A program made the position numbers and the translations under genes. From Clostridiaceae bacterium Marseille-Q3526 (GTDB taxonomy: Bacteria; Bacillota; Clostridia; Lachnospirales; Lachnospiraceae), in NCBI GenBank assembly GCA_018223375.1, contig JAGTTS010000003.1, forward strand, positions 124,001-188,000: a stretch of DNA of 64,000 nt, written 5' to 3'. Position 1 is the first letter of the stretch; the number at the start of each line of letters is the position of its first letter. The notes beneath the pieces are model-generated. The model was not told the DNA's origin, searched no databases, and saw only the letters and a list, made by a program, of their open reading frames with translations. Of the stretch, positions 42,922 through 51,589 are shown one piece after another.

Positions 42922-43713
42922 ATGCTTCAGAGCAGGAGGGAAAAAATAGCAGAGATGATCCAGGCGGATCGGGTGCTGAAGGTCAGCGATCTGATGAGAC
43001 AGTTCGACGTTTCCATCGAGACTATCCGCAGAGATTTAGAATATCTGGAAAAACAGGGGCTTTTGACACGGGTATACGGAGGTGCGGTTCTGAATCAGAA
43101 GAAGGGGAAGGAACCCCTCTATGAGCAGCGGGAGATTAAGCATTATGCGGAAAAGGCGGCCATCGCCCAAAGAGCGGTGGAGCTTATCGAGGACGGCGAC
43201 GTGCTGGGAATCGACATTGGAACGACAGCCAGAGAGTTTGCCAAAGCGCTGATTGGAAAGAAAAAAGTGATTGTGCTGACCAATTCCATGCCGATTGCAG
43301 AAATTTTAAGCGAGGATGAAAACATCCGCGTCATAATGCTGGGCGGAGAGGTCAGGAAGGGAGAATTTTCCGTTTCCGGCTTTGTGGCAGAGCAGGTGAT
43401 GAGCCGGTTCAACCTGGATAAATACATTCTGGGGATCGGAGGTTTGACTGTGGAAAACGGCATTACAGACTATCACATTGAGGAGACGAATCTGAGACGC
43501 GTCATGCTGGAGCGGAGCCAGAAGGTGATCGGGCTGACAGACTACAGCAAATTCGGCGTGATTGCCATGAACGAGGTGTGCCCCCTGTCCAGGCTGGACG
43601 TGCTGATCACCGACAGCCGGGCGGATCGGATGATCATAGGAAAAATGCACACAATGAAGACAGAGGTCATCCAGATTGAAGCGCCAGGAGAACAGCCGGA
43701 TACGGAACAGTAA
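42922..43713 (+). CDS. DeoR-family transcriptional regulator
   Basis: 263 residues after GGGGGAG. N-terminal DeoR helix-turn-helix (VSDLMRQFDVSIETIRRDLEYL then LEKQGLLTRVYGGAV) and the C-terminal phosphosugar sensor domain with DIGTTAREFA, VLTNSMPIA and the GIGGLTVENGIT loop. It likely responds to a phosphorylated sugar or polyol. Flanked by the hexonate operon and the EutH/GlpK-like locus, it is the best candidate regulator of the latter. Confidence 0.92.
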   Translation: MLQSRREKIAEMIQADRVLKVSDLMRQFDVSIETIRRDLEYLEKQGLLTRVYGGAVLNQKKGKEPLYEQREIKHYAEKAAIAQRAVELIEDGDVLGIDIGTTAREFAKALIGKKKVIVLTNSMPIAEILSEDENIRVIMLGGEVRKGEFSVSGFVAEQVMSRFNLDKYILGIGGLTVENGITDYHIEETNLRRVMLERSQKVIGLTDYSKFGVIAMNEVCPLSRLDVLITDSRADRMIIGKMHTMKTEVIQIEAPGEQPDTEQ

Positions 43714-43819
43714 GAGATGTGATTCCTTCCAGGGATTTCTGTCAAGGCGGCGGACTTCTGTCACGGCAGCAGAAGGGAAAAGCCGTAATAAAAATAAAAA
43801 GAATAGAATAAAATGAGAA

Positions 43820-43872
43820 AGAGAAGAGCGTTAACAGGCTGTGTGCCAAGTGAAACGCGCTTCTCTTTTTTA
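43820..43872 (+). terminator. Terminator after the DeoR-type gene
   Basis: AGAGAAGAGCGTT (43820-43832) pairs with AACGCGCTTCTCT (43854-43866) with one mismatch, followed by six T. Confidence 0.85.
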
Positions 43873-43970
43873 TTTCTTCAGAAAGTGCGTCTGATGAAAT
43901 AAAATGTGGAATTAATTGTATTTACGAAAATAATCACAACATACAGAAAAAATATGCACAAAAACATGGC

Positions 43971-44005
43971 TTTAAAATCGGTTATTTTGTGGTATTGATT
44001 TTAAA
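43971..44005 (+). promoter_or_regulatory. Inverted repeat, possible operator for the EutH-2 operon
   Basis: TTTAAAATC (43971-43979) and GATTTTAAA (43997-44005) form a 9-bp inverted repeat about 100 bases before EutH-2. A related TTAAAATCG is found in the promoter region of the hexonate operon. No other gene is visible in 43714-44103. Confidence 0.4.
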
Positions 44006-44103
44006 AATGGAAAGTAATACAATGAAATACAACAAAACACGGAGGAATGTGTGGATTTTTACAACAAAGCGCTGGGCAGAGCGCAGGAAAAGGAGGAAAC
44101 TGC

Positions 44104-45204
44104 ATGACATTTGACCAAATCATTCTTTGGGTGATGGCGGCCGGAGTTCTGATTGGAGCGGCTGACAAGATTTTTGGGAACCGGCTGGGACTGGGGGAGA
44201 AGTTTGACGAGGGATTCCAGGCTATGGGGCCGCTGGCTCTGGGAATGGTGGGAATCGTCTGTCTGGCTCCGGTGATCGCAGATTTGCTGGGCCCTGTGAT
44301 TATTCCGGTATTTGAGGCGCTGGGAGCGGATCCGGCCATGTTCGGAGCGATTTTAGCCAACGATATGGGCGGCTATCCTCTGGCTGTGGAGCTGGCCCAG
44401 GATCAGGAGGCGGGACTTCTGGCGGGGAATATTGTGGCGTCCATGCTGGGGTGCACGCTGGTGTTTTCGATTCCCGTCGGACTGGGACTCATTGAAAAGG
44501 AGGACCGTCCTTACTTTTCCAAAGGACTTTTAATCGGCCTCATTACGATTCCGGCAGGAAGCGTCATAGGAGGCCTGATTGCAGGCTTTGATCCGTCCAT
44601 GGTGCTGTGGAACACAGTTCCGGTTATCATCCTGGCAGCAGTTCTGGCTCTGGGGCTTAAATTCATTCCCGAGGCCATGGTGAAGGGATGCATGGTATTC
44701 GGACAGTTTATCACGATTGTCATTTACATAGGACTGGCGGCTGCTGCCTTTGAGCATCTCACCGGAGTGGTGGTGATTCCGGGAATGGCAGATATTATGG
44801 AAGGCATGAGCGCCATTGCGGGAATCGGCATTGTACTGCTTGGAACCTTCCCGGTGCTCACCATTCTCACCAAGGTGCTCGACAAGCCTCTGAACCGGGC
44901 AGGACAGAAGCTGGGGCTTGATAAGATCAGCGCGGCAGGTCTTGTATTTACACTGGCCAACTCCGTTCCTGTTTATACCATGATGAAGGACATGAATAAA
45001 AAGGGAATTATCGTGAATACAGCCTGGCTGGTTCCGGCTACGGCGGCTCTGGGAGATCACCTGGGATTTACGGCTGGGGTAGAGCCGTCCATGATTACGC
45101 CGGTTGTAGTGGGAAAGCTGGCGGCAGGCGTGATTGCCGTGTGTCTGGCGCTCTTTATGTGCAGGGGCATGGAGCAGGAGCATAACAGGCAGCAGCCGGA
45201 GTAA
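44104..45204 (+). CDS. EutH-like transporter, paralogue 2
   Basis: 366 residues after AAAAGGAGGAAACTGC. It aligns by eye with the paralogue at 33115 over its whole length with only scattered changes, for example YPLAVELAQDQEAG against YSLAVELAENQEAG. The protein has about 10 membrane segments. It precedes a glycerol-kinase-like gene and a glycerol-3-phosphate-dehydrogenase-like set, which suggests that the transported solute is a polyol or an amino-alcohol-like compound phosphorylated by that kinase. Confidence 0.85.
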   Translation: MTFDQIILWVMAAGVLIGAADKIFGNRLGLGEKFDEGFQAMGPLALGMVGIVCLAPVIADLLGPVIIPVFEALGADPAMFGAILANDMGGYPLAVELAQDQEAGLLAGNIVASMLGCTLVFSIPVGLGLIEKEDRPYFSKGLLIGLITIPAGSVIGGLIAGFDPSMVLWNTVPVIILAAVLALGLKFIPEAMVKGCMVFGQFITIVIYIGLAAAAFEHLTGVVVIPGMADIMEGMSAIAGIGIVLLGTFPVLTILTKVLDKPLNRAGQKLGLDKISAAGLVFTLANSVPVYTMMKDMNKKGIIVNTAWLVPATAALGDHLGFTAGVEPSMITPVVVGKLAAGVIAVCLALFMCRGMEQEHNRQQPE

Positions 45205-45286
45205 CTGGCGGGAGAACATTCGGGGTGTTTGAAAGTGTTTATCAGAATCGTCAGAATAGATAGAAAGCAGTAAAGGAGGAAAACAG

Positions 45287-46783
45287 TTGGAGAAGTATTA
45301 TTTAGGTTTGGATCAGGGGACAACAGGTACGACAGCGCTTATTTTTGATTCCCAGTGGAATCAGATTGCCAGAGGATATAAGGAGCATACCCAGTATTAT
45401 CCGGAACCGGGATGGGTAGAGCACGATCCCATGGAAATCTGGAACAGCATTTTGGAGACCATAGCCATGGCGGCCGAGGAGGCGGGGATCCAGGTGGCGG
45501 ATCTGACCTGTATGGGGCTTGACAACCAGGGGGAGACGGTGATGCTCTGGGACCGCTACACAGGCGTTCCGGTGTACAATGCCATTGTCTGGCAGGACAG
45601 ACGAACCGCGAAGATGGCAGACGAGCTGGCGGAGAAATACGGAGATCTCATCCGGGAGCGGACGGGACTGGTGGCGGACGCCTATTTCAGCGCCACGAAG
45701 ATACGCTGGATTATGGATCATGTGGAGGGAGTCAGGGAGAAGATAGAGAACGGCCATGTGATTGCAGGCACGCTTGATACCTGGATGATCTGGAAGTTGA
45801 CTCACGGCCATGTGCATGTGACGGATTACTCTACCGCTTCCAGAACTATGCTGTTAAATATTCATACAGGAGAGTGGGACGATGACATTTTAAAGGCTCT
45901 GGGCATTCCAAAGAAGATTCTGCCGGAAATCCACGACAGCGCAGAGGTCTATGGATATACGGATCCGCTGGATTTCTTCGGAGCCCTGATTCCGATTTCC
46001 GGCTCTGTGGTAGATCAGCAGGCCGCTCTGTTCGGCCAGGCCTGCTTCAAACCGGGAACAGTGAAGACTACCTATGGAACAGGCTGTTTTATGCTGATGA
46101 ACACGGGAGATAAGCCGGTTTATTCGGAAAACGGCCTTCTGACCACCGTTGGCTGGGGATTGAACCAGAAGCAGATGACCTTTGCCCTGGACGGCGGCAT
46201 TTACATATCAGGAGCGGCAGTCCAGTGGCTTCGCGACAAGCTTCACCTGATTGCCAGCGCGGCTGAGACGGAGGATCTGGCCAAATCTGTGCCGGATACA
46301 GGAGGCGTATACTTTGTGCCTGCCTTTGCCGGACTGGCGGCGCCTCACTGGGATCAGTACGCCAGAGGAACCATTGTGGGAATCACAGGAGGAACCACAA
46401 AGGAGCAGCTGGTGCGGGCCACGTTAGAGAGCATCGCTTATCAGGTGAAGGACAATCTAGACGTGATGGTAAAGGATTCGGGAATTCCCATTGAGGTGAT
46501 GCGCGTGGACGGCGGAGCGGTTGTCAATGAATTTTTAATGCAGTTCCAGGCAGATATTCTGGGAATCCCGGTGGACGTTCCGGTGATTACCGATACGACG
46601 GGTCTGGGAGCCGCCTACCTGGCTGCCTACGGAATCGGAGAGTTCCACGATCTGTCAGAGCTTGAGCACAACTGGAAGCTTTATAAAAGATATGAGCCGC
46701 ACATGGAGGAATCAGTCAGAGCAGAGCTTCTCAGAAACTGGCACAGAGCGGTAGAGCGGGCCAAGAGCTGGGCAGAGAAATAA
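45287..46783 (+). CDS. FGGY kinase, glycerol-kinase-like with altered substrate site
   Basis: TTG start with AAAGGAGG six bases upstream. 498 residues with most GlpK hallmarks: PEPGWVEHDPMEIW, AIVWQDRRTAKM, YFSATKIRWIMDHV, TTYGTGCFMLMNTG, and DQQAALFGQ. Two positions differ from true glycerol kinases. The glycerol-contacting Arg of the NQRE motif is Gly82 (NQGE), and the phosphate-loop GTTSSRA is GTTGTTA. The Tyr of YFSATK and the Asp of DQQ, both substrate contacts, are kept. It probably phosphorylates a small polyol, perhaps not glycerol. The FAD oxidoreductase genes follow. Confidence 0.88.
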   Translation: MEKYYLGLDQGTTGTTALIFDSQWNQIARGYKEHTQYYPEPGWVEHDPMEIWNSILETIAMAAEEAGIQVADLTCMGLDNQGETVMLWDRYTGVPVYNAIVWQDRRTAKMADELAEKYGDLIRERTGLVADAYFSATKIRWIMDHVEGVREKIENGHVIAGTLDTWMIWKLTHGHVHVTDYSTASRTMLLNIHTGEWDDDILKALGIPKKILPEIHDSAEVYGYTDPLDFFGALIPISGSVVDQQAALFGQACFKPGTVKTTYGTGCFMLMNTGDKPVYSENGLLTTVGWGLNQKQMTFALDGGIYISGAAVQWLRDKLHLIASAAETEDLAKSVPDTGGVYFVPAFAGLAAPHWDQYARGTIVGITGGTTKEQLVRATLESIAYQVKDNLDVMVKDSGIPIEVMRVDGGAVVNEFLMQFQADILGIPVDVPVITDTTGLGAAYLAAYGIGEFHDLSELEHNWKLYKRYEPHMEESVRAELLRNWHRAVERAKSWAEK

Positions 46784-46808
46784 GAGTGAGACAGGAGGAA
46801 CGAGGGTT

Positions 46809-48245
46809 ATGAGGACAAACGTAGTAGTAATCGGAGCCGGCGCAGTGGGCTGCGCTGTGGCCAGAGAGCTTTCCAAATATAAAATCGATGTGGTTGTGGT
46901 AGATAAGAATGAAGACATTGGAGGGGACGCCTCAAAATCCAACAGCGCCATTATCCACACAGGCTATGACGCTTCTCCGGGAACGCTGGAATCCCAGCTG
47001 GTCGTGGCGGCCAATCCCATGTACGACGAGCTGGCGAGAGATCTGGACGTGCCGTTTAAGCGGATCGGAGCGATTCTGCCGGCCATTACCCAGGAACAGT
47101 ATGAGAAGCTGCCGGAGATTAAGGCCAAAGCCTTCAAAAACAGGGTGTATGACGTAGAGTATAAGACAGGCGAGGAGCTTCTGGCTATGGAGCCGAATCT
47201 GAATCCTGAGGTAAAGGGAGGCCTTTACATTCCAAGAGAGAGCATTATCGACCCGTTTATTCTGGTGCAGGCGCTGGCGGAGAATGCCAATGAAAACGGC
47301 GTCTCCTTCCTGCTCAATACAAAGGTGACGGGGATTCAGACAGAGAATGGAAAAGTGAAGGCCGTGGAGACTACAGGAGGAATCATAGAGACCGACTATG
47401 TGATCAATGCGGCGGCTCTCTACTGCGACGAGATCGCGGCTATGGTGGGCAAGGCAGATTACAAGGTGGTGGCCAGACGAGGACAGTTCTATATTTTAGA
47501 TAAGAATACCAGCTGCCAGGTAGAGCACATCGTGCTTCCGATTCCAACCAAGGTGACAAAGGGCAAGCTGATGTGTCCTACCATTCACGGAAACATGCTG
47601 GTAGGCCCGACTGCGGAGGATCTGGACAATAAGACGGATAAGAGCGTGACGCCGGAGGGCCTTCAGAGCATTGTGGACGATGTGAAACGGCTGATTCCAA
47701 ACGTCAATGTAAGAGATACCATTACCCAGTACAGCGGCCTGCGGCCCAACCGGAATCCTGAGGGACTCCATGTGGATATGTGGGAGGATCTGGAGGGCTT
47801 TGTGAATCTTTCCGGCGTCCGCTCCACAGGCCTGACTCTCTCTGTGGCCATGGGAAAATATGTGGCGCAGCTGCTTATAGATCATGGCGCGCCCCTTGTA
47901 TTTAAAGAAAATTTTAAAAAGACCAGAAAGGGAATTGTCCGGTTCCATGAGCTTAGCAGGGAGGAAAAGGAGAAGCTGATTAAAGAAAATCCGGCCTACG
48001 GAACCGTTATCTGCCGCTGCGAGACCATCACAGAGGGGGAGATTTTAGACTGTATCCGCCGCCCGCTGGGAGCCAGAAGCATGGATGCCGTGAAGCGGAG
48101 AGTGCGCGCTGGAATGGGACGGTGCCAGGGCGGTTTCTGTGGTCCCAAAGTGATTGAGATTCTGGCTAAGGAGTGGAACATTCCGGTGGAACAGGTGAAC
48201 AAGAATAACGCAGGTTCCTACATGGTAACAGGAAGAATGAGATAG
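46809..48245 (+). CDS. GlpA-like FAD oxidoreductase with BFD-type [2Fe-2S] domain
   Basis: 478 residues. N-terminal FAD-binding Rossmann fold (VVIGAGAVGCAVARELS), a DAO-type substrate domain, and a C-terminal BFD-like iron-sulfur domain with CRCETITEGEI and CQGGFC (Cys-x-Cys and Cys-x4-Cys). This is the layout of anaerobic glycerol-3-phosphate dehydrogenase subunit A as found in clostridia. It would oxidise the phosphorylated product of the upstream kinase and pass electrons on through the [2Fe-2S] cluster. Confidence 0.9.
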   Translation: MRTNVVVIGAGAVGCAVARELSKYKIDVVVVDKNEDIGGDASKSNSAIIHTGYDASPGTLESQLVVAANPMYDELARDLDVPFKRIGAILPAITQEQYEKLPEIKAKAFKNRVYDVEYKTGEELLAMEPNLNPEVKGGLYIPRESIIDPFILVQALAENANENGVSFLLNTKVTGIQTENGKVKAVETTGGIIETDYVINAAALYCDEIAAMVGKADYKVVARRGQFYILDKNTSCQVEHIVLPIPTKVTKGKLMCPTIHGNMLVGPTAEDLDNKTDKSVTPEGLQSIVDDVKRLIPNVNVRDTITQYSGLRPNRNPEGLHVDMWEDLEGFVNLSGVRSTGLTLSVAMGKYVAQLLIDHGAPLVFKENFKKTRKGIVRFHELSREEKEKLIKENPAYGTVICRCETITEGEILDCIRRPLGARSMDAVKRRVRAGMGRCQGGFCGPKVIEILAKEWNIPVEQVNKNNAGSYMVTGRMR

Positions 48246-48291
48246 CAGGAACGGTATCGGTCAGAGACAGCAGACAGAAGGAGAGGTTTGT

Positions 48292-49599
48292 ATGTATGAG
48301 ATAACATGTGATGTGGCGATTATAGGGGCAGGCCCGGCAGGACTTTCCGCAGCGGTGGCTGCAAAGAAAGAGGGAGCAGAAAGGGTGCTTCTTATTGAGC
48401 GGGACGAGAGTGTGGGAGGCATTTTGCAGCAGTGCATCCACCCGGGCTTTGGACTGACCTATTTTAAGGAAGAGCTGACGGGGCCGGAGTATGCCGGACG
48501 GTTTGAGGACGAGGCAGAGAAGCTGGGCGCGGAGGTTCTGCTGAACTCTATGGTGCTGGAGGTTGTGCCGGAGGAAAATGTAGTGTACTGCGTCAATTCC
48601 AGGTATGGAATGACGAGAGTGAGGGCAGGAAGCATTGTCCTGGCCATGGGATGCAGGGAGAAGACGAGAGCAGGAATCCAGATTCCCGGAACCAGACCGG
48701 CAGGCGTCTACACGGCGGGAGCCGCACAGCGCCTGATTAACCGTCAGAACGCCATGGTAGGCAGGGAAGTGGTGATTTTAGGTTCCGGAGACATTGGAAT
48801 GATCATGGCCAGGAGAATGAGCCTCGAGGGAGCCCATGTGAAGGCAGTAGTGGAGATTATGGATTTTCTGGCAGGCCTTACCAGAAATAAGGTACAGTGC
48901 CTGGACGACTTTGACATTCCGTTAAAGCTGTCCCACACAGTCACCAGAATCGTGGGAAACGAGAGAGTAGAAGGCGTGTATGTGGCTGCAGTAGATGAGA
49001 ATAAAAAGCCCATCCTTGAGACAGAGGAATTTATCTCCTGCGACACGCTGCTTTTGTCCGTCGGACTTCTGCCAGAAAACGAGCTGACGAGGCAGGCGGG
49101 AATTGAGATGAATCCGGTGACAAACGGGCCGTCTGTGAACCAGTATATGCAGACCTCGGCTCCAGGCGTTTTCGCCTGCGGAAACGTGGTGCACGTCAAT
49201 GATCTGGTGGACAATGTGACGACAGAGAGTATGCAGGCAGGAGCCTGCGCTGCCAGATACGCCGCCCTCTGGAAAGACAGACCGGATCATACCGAGAAGC
49301 CGGCAGAAGGCCGTTCTGTAAAGGCGGTTCCAGGAGCAAACGTGCGCTATCTCTGCCCCCAGTCTATCTGTCTGGACCGAACGCTAAGCAGACCAGAAGC
49401 AGATGAGAAAGAGACCGTCCGCCTGTTTTTCAGAGTGCTGGCACCTGATACAGAAGTAAAGATTACTGCCAAGTGCGGCGAAAAGGAAATTAAGGCGAAA
49501 AAGGCGCTGCGGGTTAATCCGGGAGAAATGGAGTCTATTGAAATCCCCTTACATCTTGTGACAGGCGATGTGACGGTTGAAATTGAGAAGGAGGCGTAA
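48292..49599 (+). CDS. NAD(P)/FAD-dependent oxidoreductase of the GlpA/DUF1667 gene set
   Basis: 435 residues after GAAGGAGAGG. It has two dinucleotide-binding motifs, AIIGAGPAGLSAAVAA for FAD and VILGSGDIGMIMAR for NAD(P), plus an FAD-contacting FACGNVVHVND. A QQCIHPGFGL segment with one Cys is present, but a CxxC disulfide pair is not obvious. It is encoded with the GlpA-like protein and the DUF1667 protein, an association common in clostridia. Likely role: electron transfer between the polyol-phosphate dehydrogenase and NAD(P)+. Confidence 0.88.
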   Translation: MYEITCDVAIIGAGPAGLSAAVAAKKEGAERVLLIERDESVGGILQQCIHPGFGLTYFKEELTGPEYAGRFEDEAEKLGAEVLLNSMVLEVVPEENVVYCVNSRYGMTRVRAGSIVLAMGCREKTRAGIQIPGTRPAGVYTAGAAQRLINRQNAMVGREVVILGSGDIGMIMARRMSLEGAHVKAVVEIMDFLAGLTRNKVQCLDDFDIPLKLSHTVTRIVGNERVEGVYVAAVDENKKPILETEEFISCDTLLLSVGLLPENELTRQAGIEMNPVTNGPSVNQYMQTSAPGVFACGNVVHVNDLVDNVTTESMQAGACAARYAALWKDRPDHTEKPAEGRSVKAVPGANVRYLCPQSICLDRTLSRPEADEKETVRLFFRVLAPDTEVKITAKCGEKEIKAKKALRVNPGEMESIEIPLHLVTGDVTVEIEKEA

Positions 49600-49603
49600 A
49601 CCT

Positions 49604-49960
49604 ATGACAAAGGAAATCATCTGTACAGTCTGCCCCATGGGCTGTCATATTCTGGTGGAGGGAGAGGGAGAACAGGTAACCTCCATCACAGGATATACCT
49701 GCCGCCGCGGCGAGGAATACGGACGCCAGGAGTTTTCCCATCCAGTGCGGATTCTCACCACCACAGTGAAGACAGACAGCGAGGCTCATCCCCTTCTCCC
49801 TGTCCGCTCCAGCCGTCCAGTTCCCAAAGAACTTCTGGCACAGTGCATGGAGGAGATCAGAAAGAAGAAAGTAACCGCCCCTGTGAAACGGTATGATGTT
49901 ATAATAGAGAATATATGCGGATGCGGAGCAGATATTGTGGCGTCAGGGGAGATAAGGTAG
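49604..49960 (+). CDS. DUF1667 Cys-rich protein
   Basis: ATG 49604 follows AAGGAGGCG. 118 residues with CTVCPMGC near the start, a Cys in YTCRRG, and CGCGADIV near the end; the Cys pattern suggests a bound metal or iron-sulfur cluster. The family is usually encoded behind the two FAD oxidoreductases of this set and is taken to be a third subunit of an anaerobic glycerol-3-phosphate-dehydrogenase-like complex. Its biochemistry is not established. Confidence 0.88.
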   Translation: MTKEIICTVCPMGCHILVEGEGEQVTSITGYTCRRGEEYGRQEFSHPVRILTTTVKTDSEAHPLLPVRSSRPVPKELLAQCMEEIRKKKVTAPVKRYDVIIENICGCGADIVASGEIR

Positions 49961-49977
49961 GGCACCATACGAAACAA

Positions 49978-50020
49978 GCAGGCATAAAGACTGTCATCAA
50001 ACAGTCTGTGCCTGCTTTTT
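49978..50020 (+). terminator. Terminator of the EutH/GlpK-like operon
   Basis: GCAGGCATAAAGACTG (49978-49993) pairs with CAGTCTGTGCCTGC (50002-50015), with a small bulge, followed by TTTTT. Confidence 0.9.
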
Positions 50021-50064
50021 CTGCGCCTGTTTATCATAATCGTTTTCCTGCGTGCTTCCTGATA

Positions 50065-50220
50065 TTACTTTACCCGTTTTCCCTCGTCCAGCCAGCTTTC
50101 CAGCTCACGGTGGCTGAGCGCCAGAACCATCTGGATATCCTGCTGTTTTTTCAAAATAAGAGCCAGGCCGGCGATGACGCCGCACAGGACGGCAATTATA
50201 ACTGTTTTCATATCTTTCAT
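50065..50220 (-). CDS. Small single-pass membrane protein, 51 aa
   Basis: ATG at 50220 follows GGAGGTG on the minus strand. The product begins MKDMKTVIIAVLCGVIAGLA, an N-terminal membrane helix, and continues with a basic and then amphipathic tail ending DEGKRVK. It has its own promoter (50246-50274), which supports a real gene. It lies 130 bases downstream of the flavodiiron gene, on the same strand but after that gene's terminator. I recognise no family. Confidence 0.7.
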   Translation of the reverse strand: MKDMKTVIIAVLCGVIAGLALILKKQQDIQMVLALSHRELESWLDEGKRVK

Positions 50221-50245
50221 CGTATACGCACCTCCATTCTAGTTC

Positions 50246-50274
50246 ATTATAATCAATATAAGGATAATATTCAA
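50246..50274 (-). promoter_or_regulatory. Promoter of the 51-aa membrane protein
   Basis: On the minus strand TTGAAT (50269-50274), a 17-base spacer and TATAAT (50246-50251), about 26 bases before the start codon. Confidence 0.75.
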
Positions 50275-50286
50275 CTGCTAGAGAGC

Positions 50287-50332
50287 GAAAAAAGAGAAAT
50301 CCACAGAAAGAATGAGCTTCTGTCTGTGGATT
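50287..50332 (-). terminator. Terminator after the flavodiiron gene
   Basis: AATCCACAGA and TCTGTGGATT (50298-50307 and 50323-50332) form a perfect 10-bp stem, followed on the minus strand by a T-rich stretch. Confidence 0.75.
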
Positions 50333-50350
50333 CCCCATATAAGAGAGTAT

Positions 50351-51571
50351 TTACTTAGCTGCCTTTACAGATTCTGCGATGGCGTCTGCCAGCATATCCA
50401 GCTCTGCGGCCTTATCAGGCAGAAGGGAGGAAGCTAAAGATAAACGCTCGTTCAGAACCGTCATATTTTTTAACTCCTCGTTGATGAATTTCTGCATCAA
50501 ATCGCCGGACTTGCAGGCCCAGGAACCATTTTCGATGAGGGCGAAGGTACGGTTCTGGAGATTCAGCGCCTTCATATCCATCAGGTAATTGTGCATCACC
50601 GGGTAGATGCCCAGATTGTAGGTGACGGACGCCAGCACAATGTGGCTTAAACGGAAGGACTCGGAAATCAGCTGGGAAATGTGAGTGTTCGACACATCGT
50701 ACATCCACACATTTGTACAGCCTCTCTCGCAGAGGCGGGATGCCAGGGCCTGAGCGGCAGCCTCTGTGTTGCCGTACATGGAAGCGTATGCAATCATAAC
50801 GCCCTTCTCCTCCGGCTCATAGCGGCTCCACTTATCGTATTTATCGATAAAATAGCCTAAATCCTTTCTCCACACAGGTCCATGGAGAGGACAGATATAG
50901 TGGATCTGATCTAAAATTCCAGCGGCTTTCTTTAACAGAAGCTGGATATGTGGACCGTATTTTCCCACAATATTTGACAGATAGCGGCGGGCGTCGTCAA
51001 TCCAGTCGCGGTCGAAGTTGACCTCGTCGGCAAAGAGCTTTCCGTCTAAAGCTCCGAAGGAGCCGAAGGCGTCGGCAGAGAAGAGAACGCCGTCTGTCGA
51101 GTCAAAGGAAACCATGACCTCAGGCCAGTGAACCATGGGCGCTGCAATAAACTGAACGGTGTGTTTTCCAAAGGAAATGGAATCTCCCTCTTTTACCTCC
51201 ATGAGAGGGTGGGAGTCTACGGCAAATCCGAACTGGCGCATCAGCATAAAGGACTTCTCGGTGCTGATAATAGTCACATCCGGGTAGCGGAGCAGCACCT
51301 CTTCGATGGAAGCCCCGTGATCCGGCTCCATGTGGTTAATAACCAGATAATCCAGAGGACGTCCGTTTAACAGGTGATCCAGATTTTCCAGAAGCTGGCG
51401 GCATGCCGCCCAGTCCACCGTGTCAAACAGGGCGGTCTTCTTGTCTAAGAGAAGGTATGCGTTGTAGGAAACGCCTCTTGGAATCGGGTGAATATTTTCA
51501 AACAGATGAAGGCGGTGCTCGTTGGCTCCTACCCAGTAAATATCATCTGTAACCTTGCGTACACAGTACAT
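50351..51571 (-). CDS. FprA-type flavodiiron protein (A-type flavoprotein)
   Basis: 406 residues after AAAGGAGG. The N-terminal metallo-beta-lactamase-like domain carries the diiron ligands: His80, Glu82, Asp84 and His85 in HMEPDHGAS, then His in VHWPE, Asp in SADAFG, and His in PLHGPVW. The C-terminal flavodoxin domain binds FMN (ASMYGNTEAAA). Such enzymes reduce O2 to water or NO to N2O, usually with electrons from rubredoxin. The gene is 18 bases downstream of a gene encoding an acyl-CoA dehydrogenase with a rubredoxin domain, the probable electron donor. Confidence 0.95.
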   Translation of the reverse strand: MYCVRKVTDDIYWVGANEHRLHLFENIHPIPRGVSYNAYLLLDKKTALFDTVDWAACRQLLENLDHLLNGRPLDYLVINHMEPDHGASIEEVLLRYPDVTIISTEKSFMLMRQFGFAVDSHPLMEVKEGDSISFGKHTVQFIAAPMVHWPEVMVSFDSTDGVLFSADAFGSFGALDGKLFADEVNFDRDWIDDARRYLSNIVGKYGPHIQLLLKKAAGILDQIHYICPLHGPVWRKDLGYFIDKYDKWSRYEPEEKGVMIAYASMYGNTEAAAQALASRLCERGCTNVWMYDVSNTHISQLISESFRLSHIVLASVTYNLGIYPVMHNYLMDMKALNLQNRTFALIENGSWACKSGDLMQKFINEELKNMTVLNERLSLASSLLPDKAAELDMLADAIAESVKAAK

Positions 51572-51589
51572 AATCTTACCTCCTTTGCC

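Noticed and set aside
33115..45204. Ethanolamine utilisation locus
   Set aside because: Apart from the two EutH-like transporters there are no eut enzymes, cobalamin genes or microcompartment shell proteins in the window.
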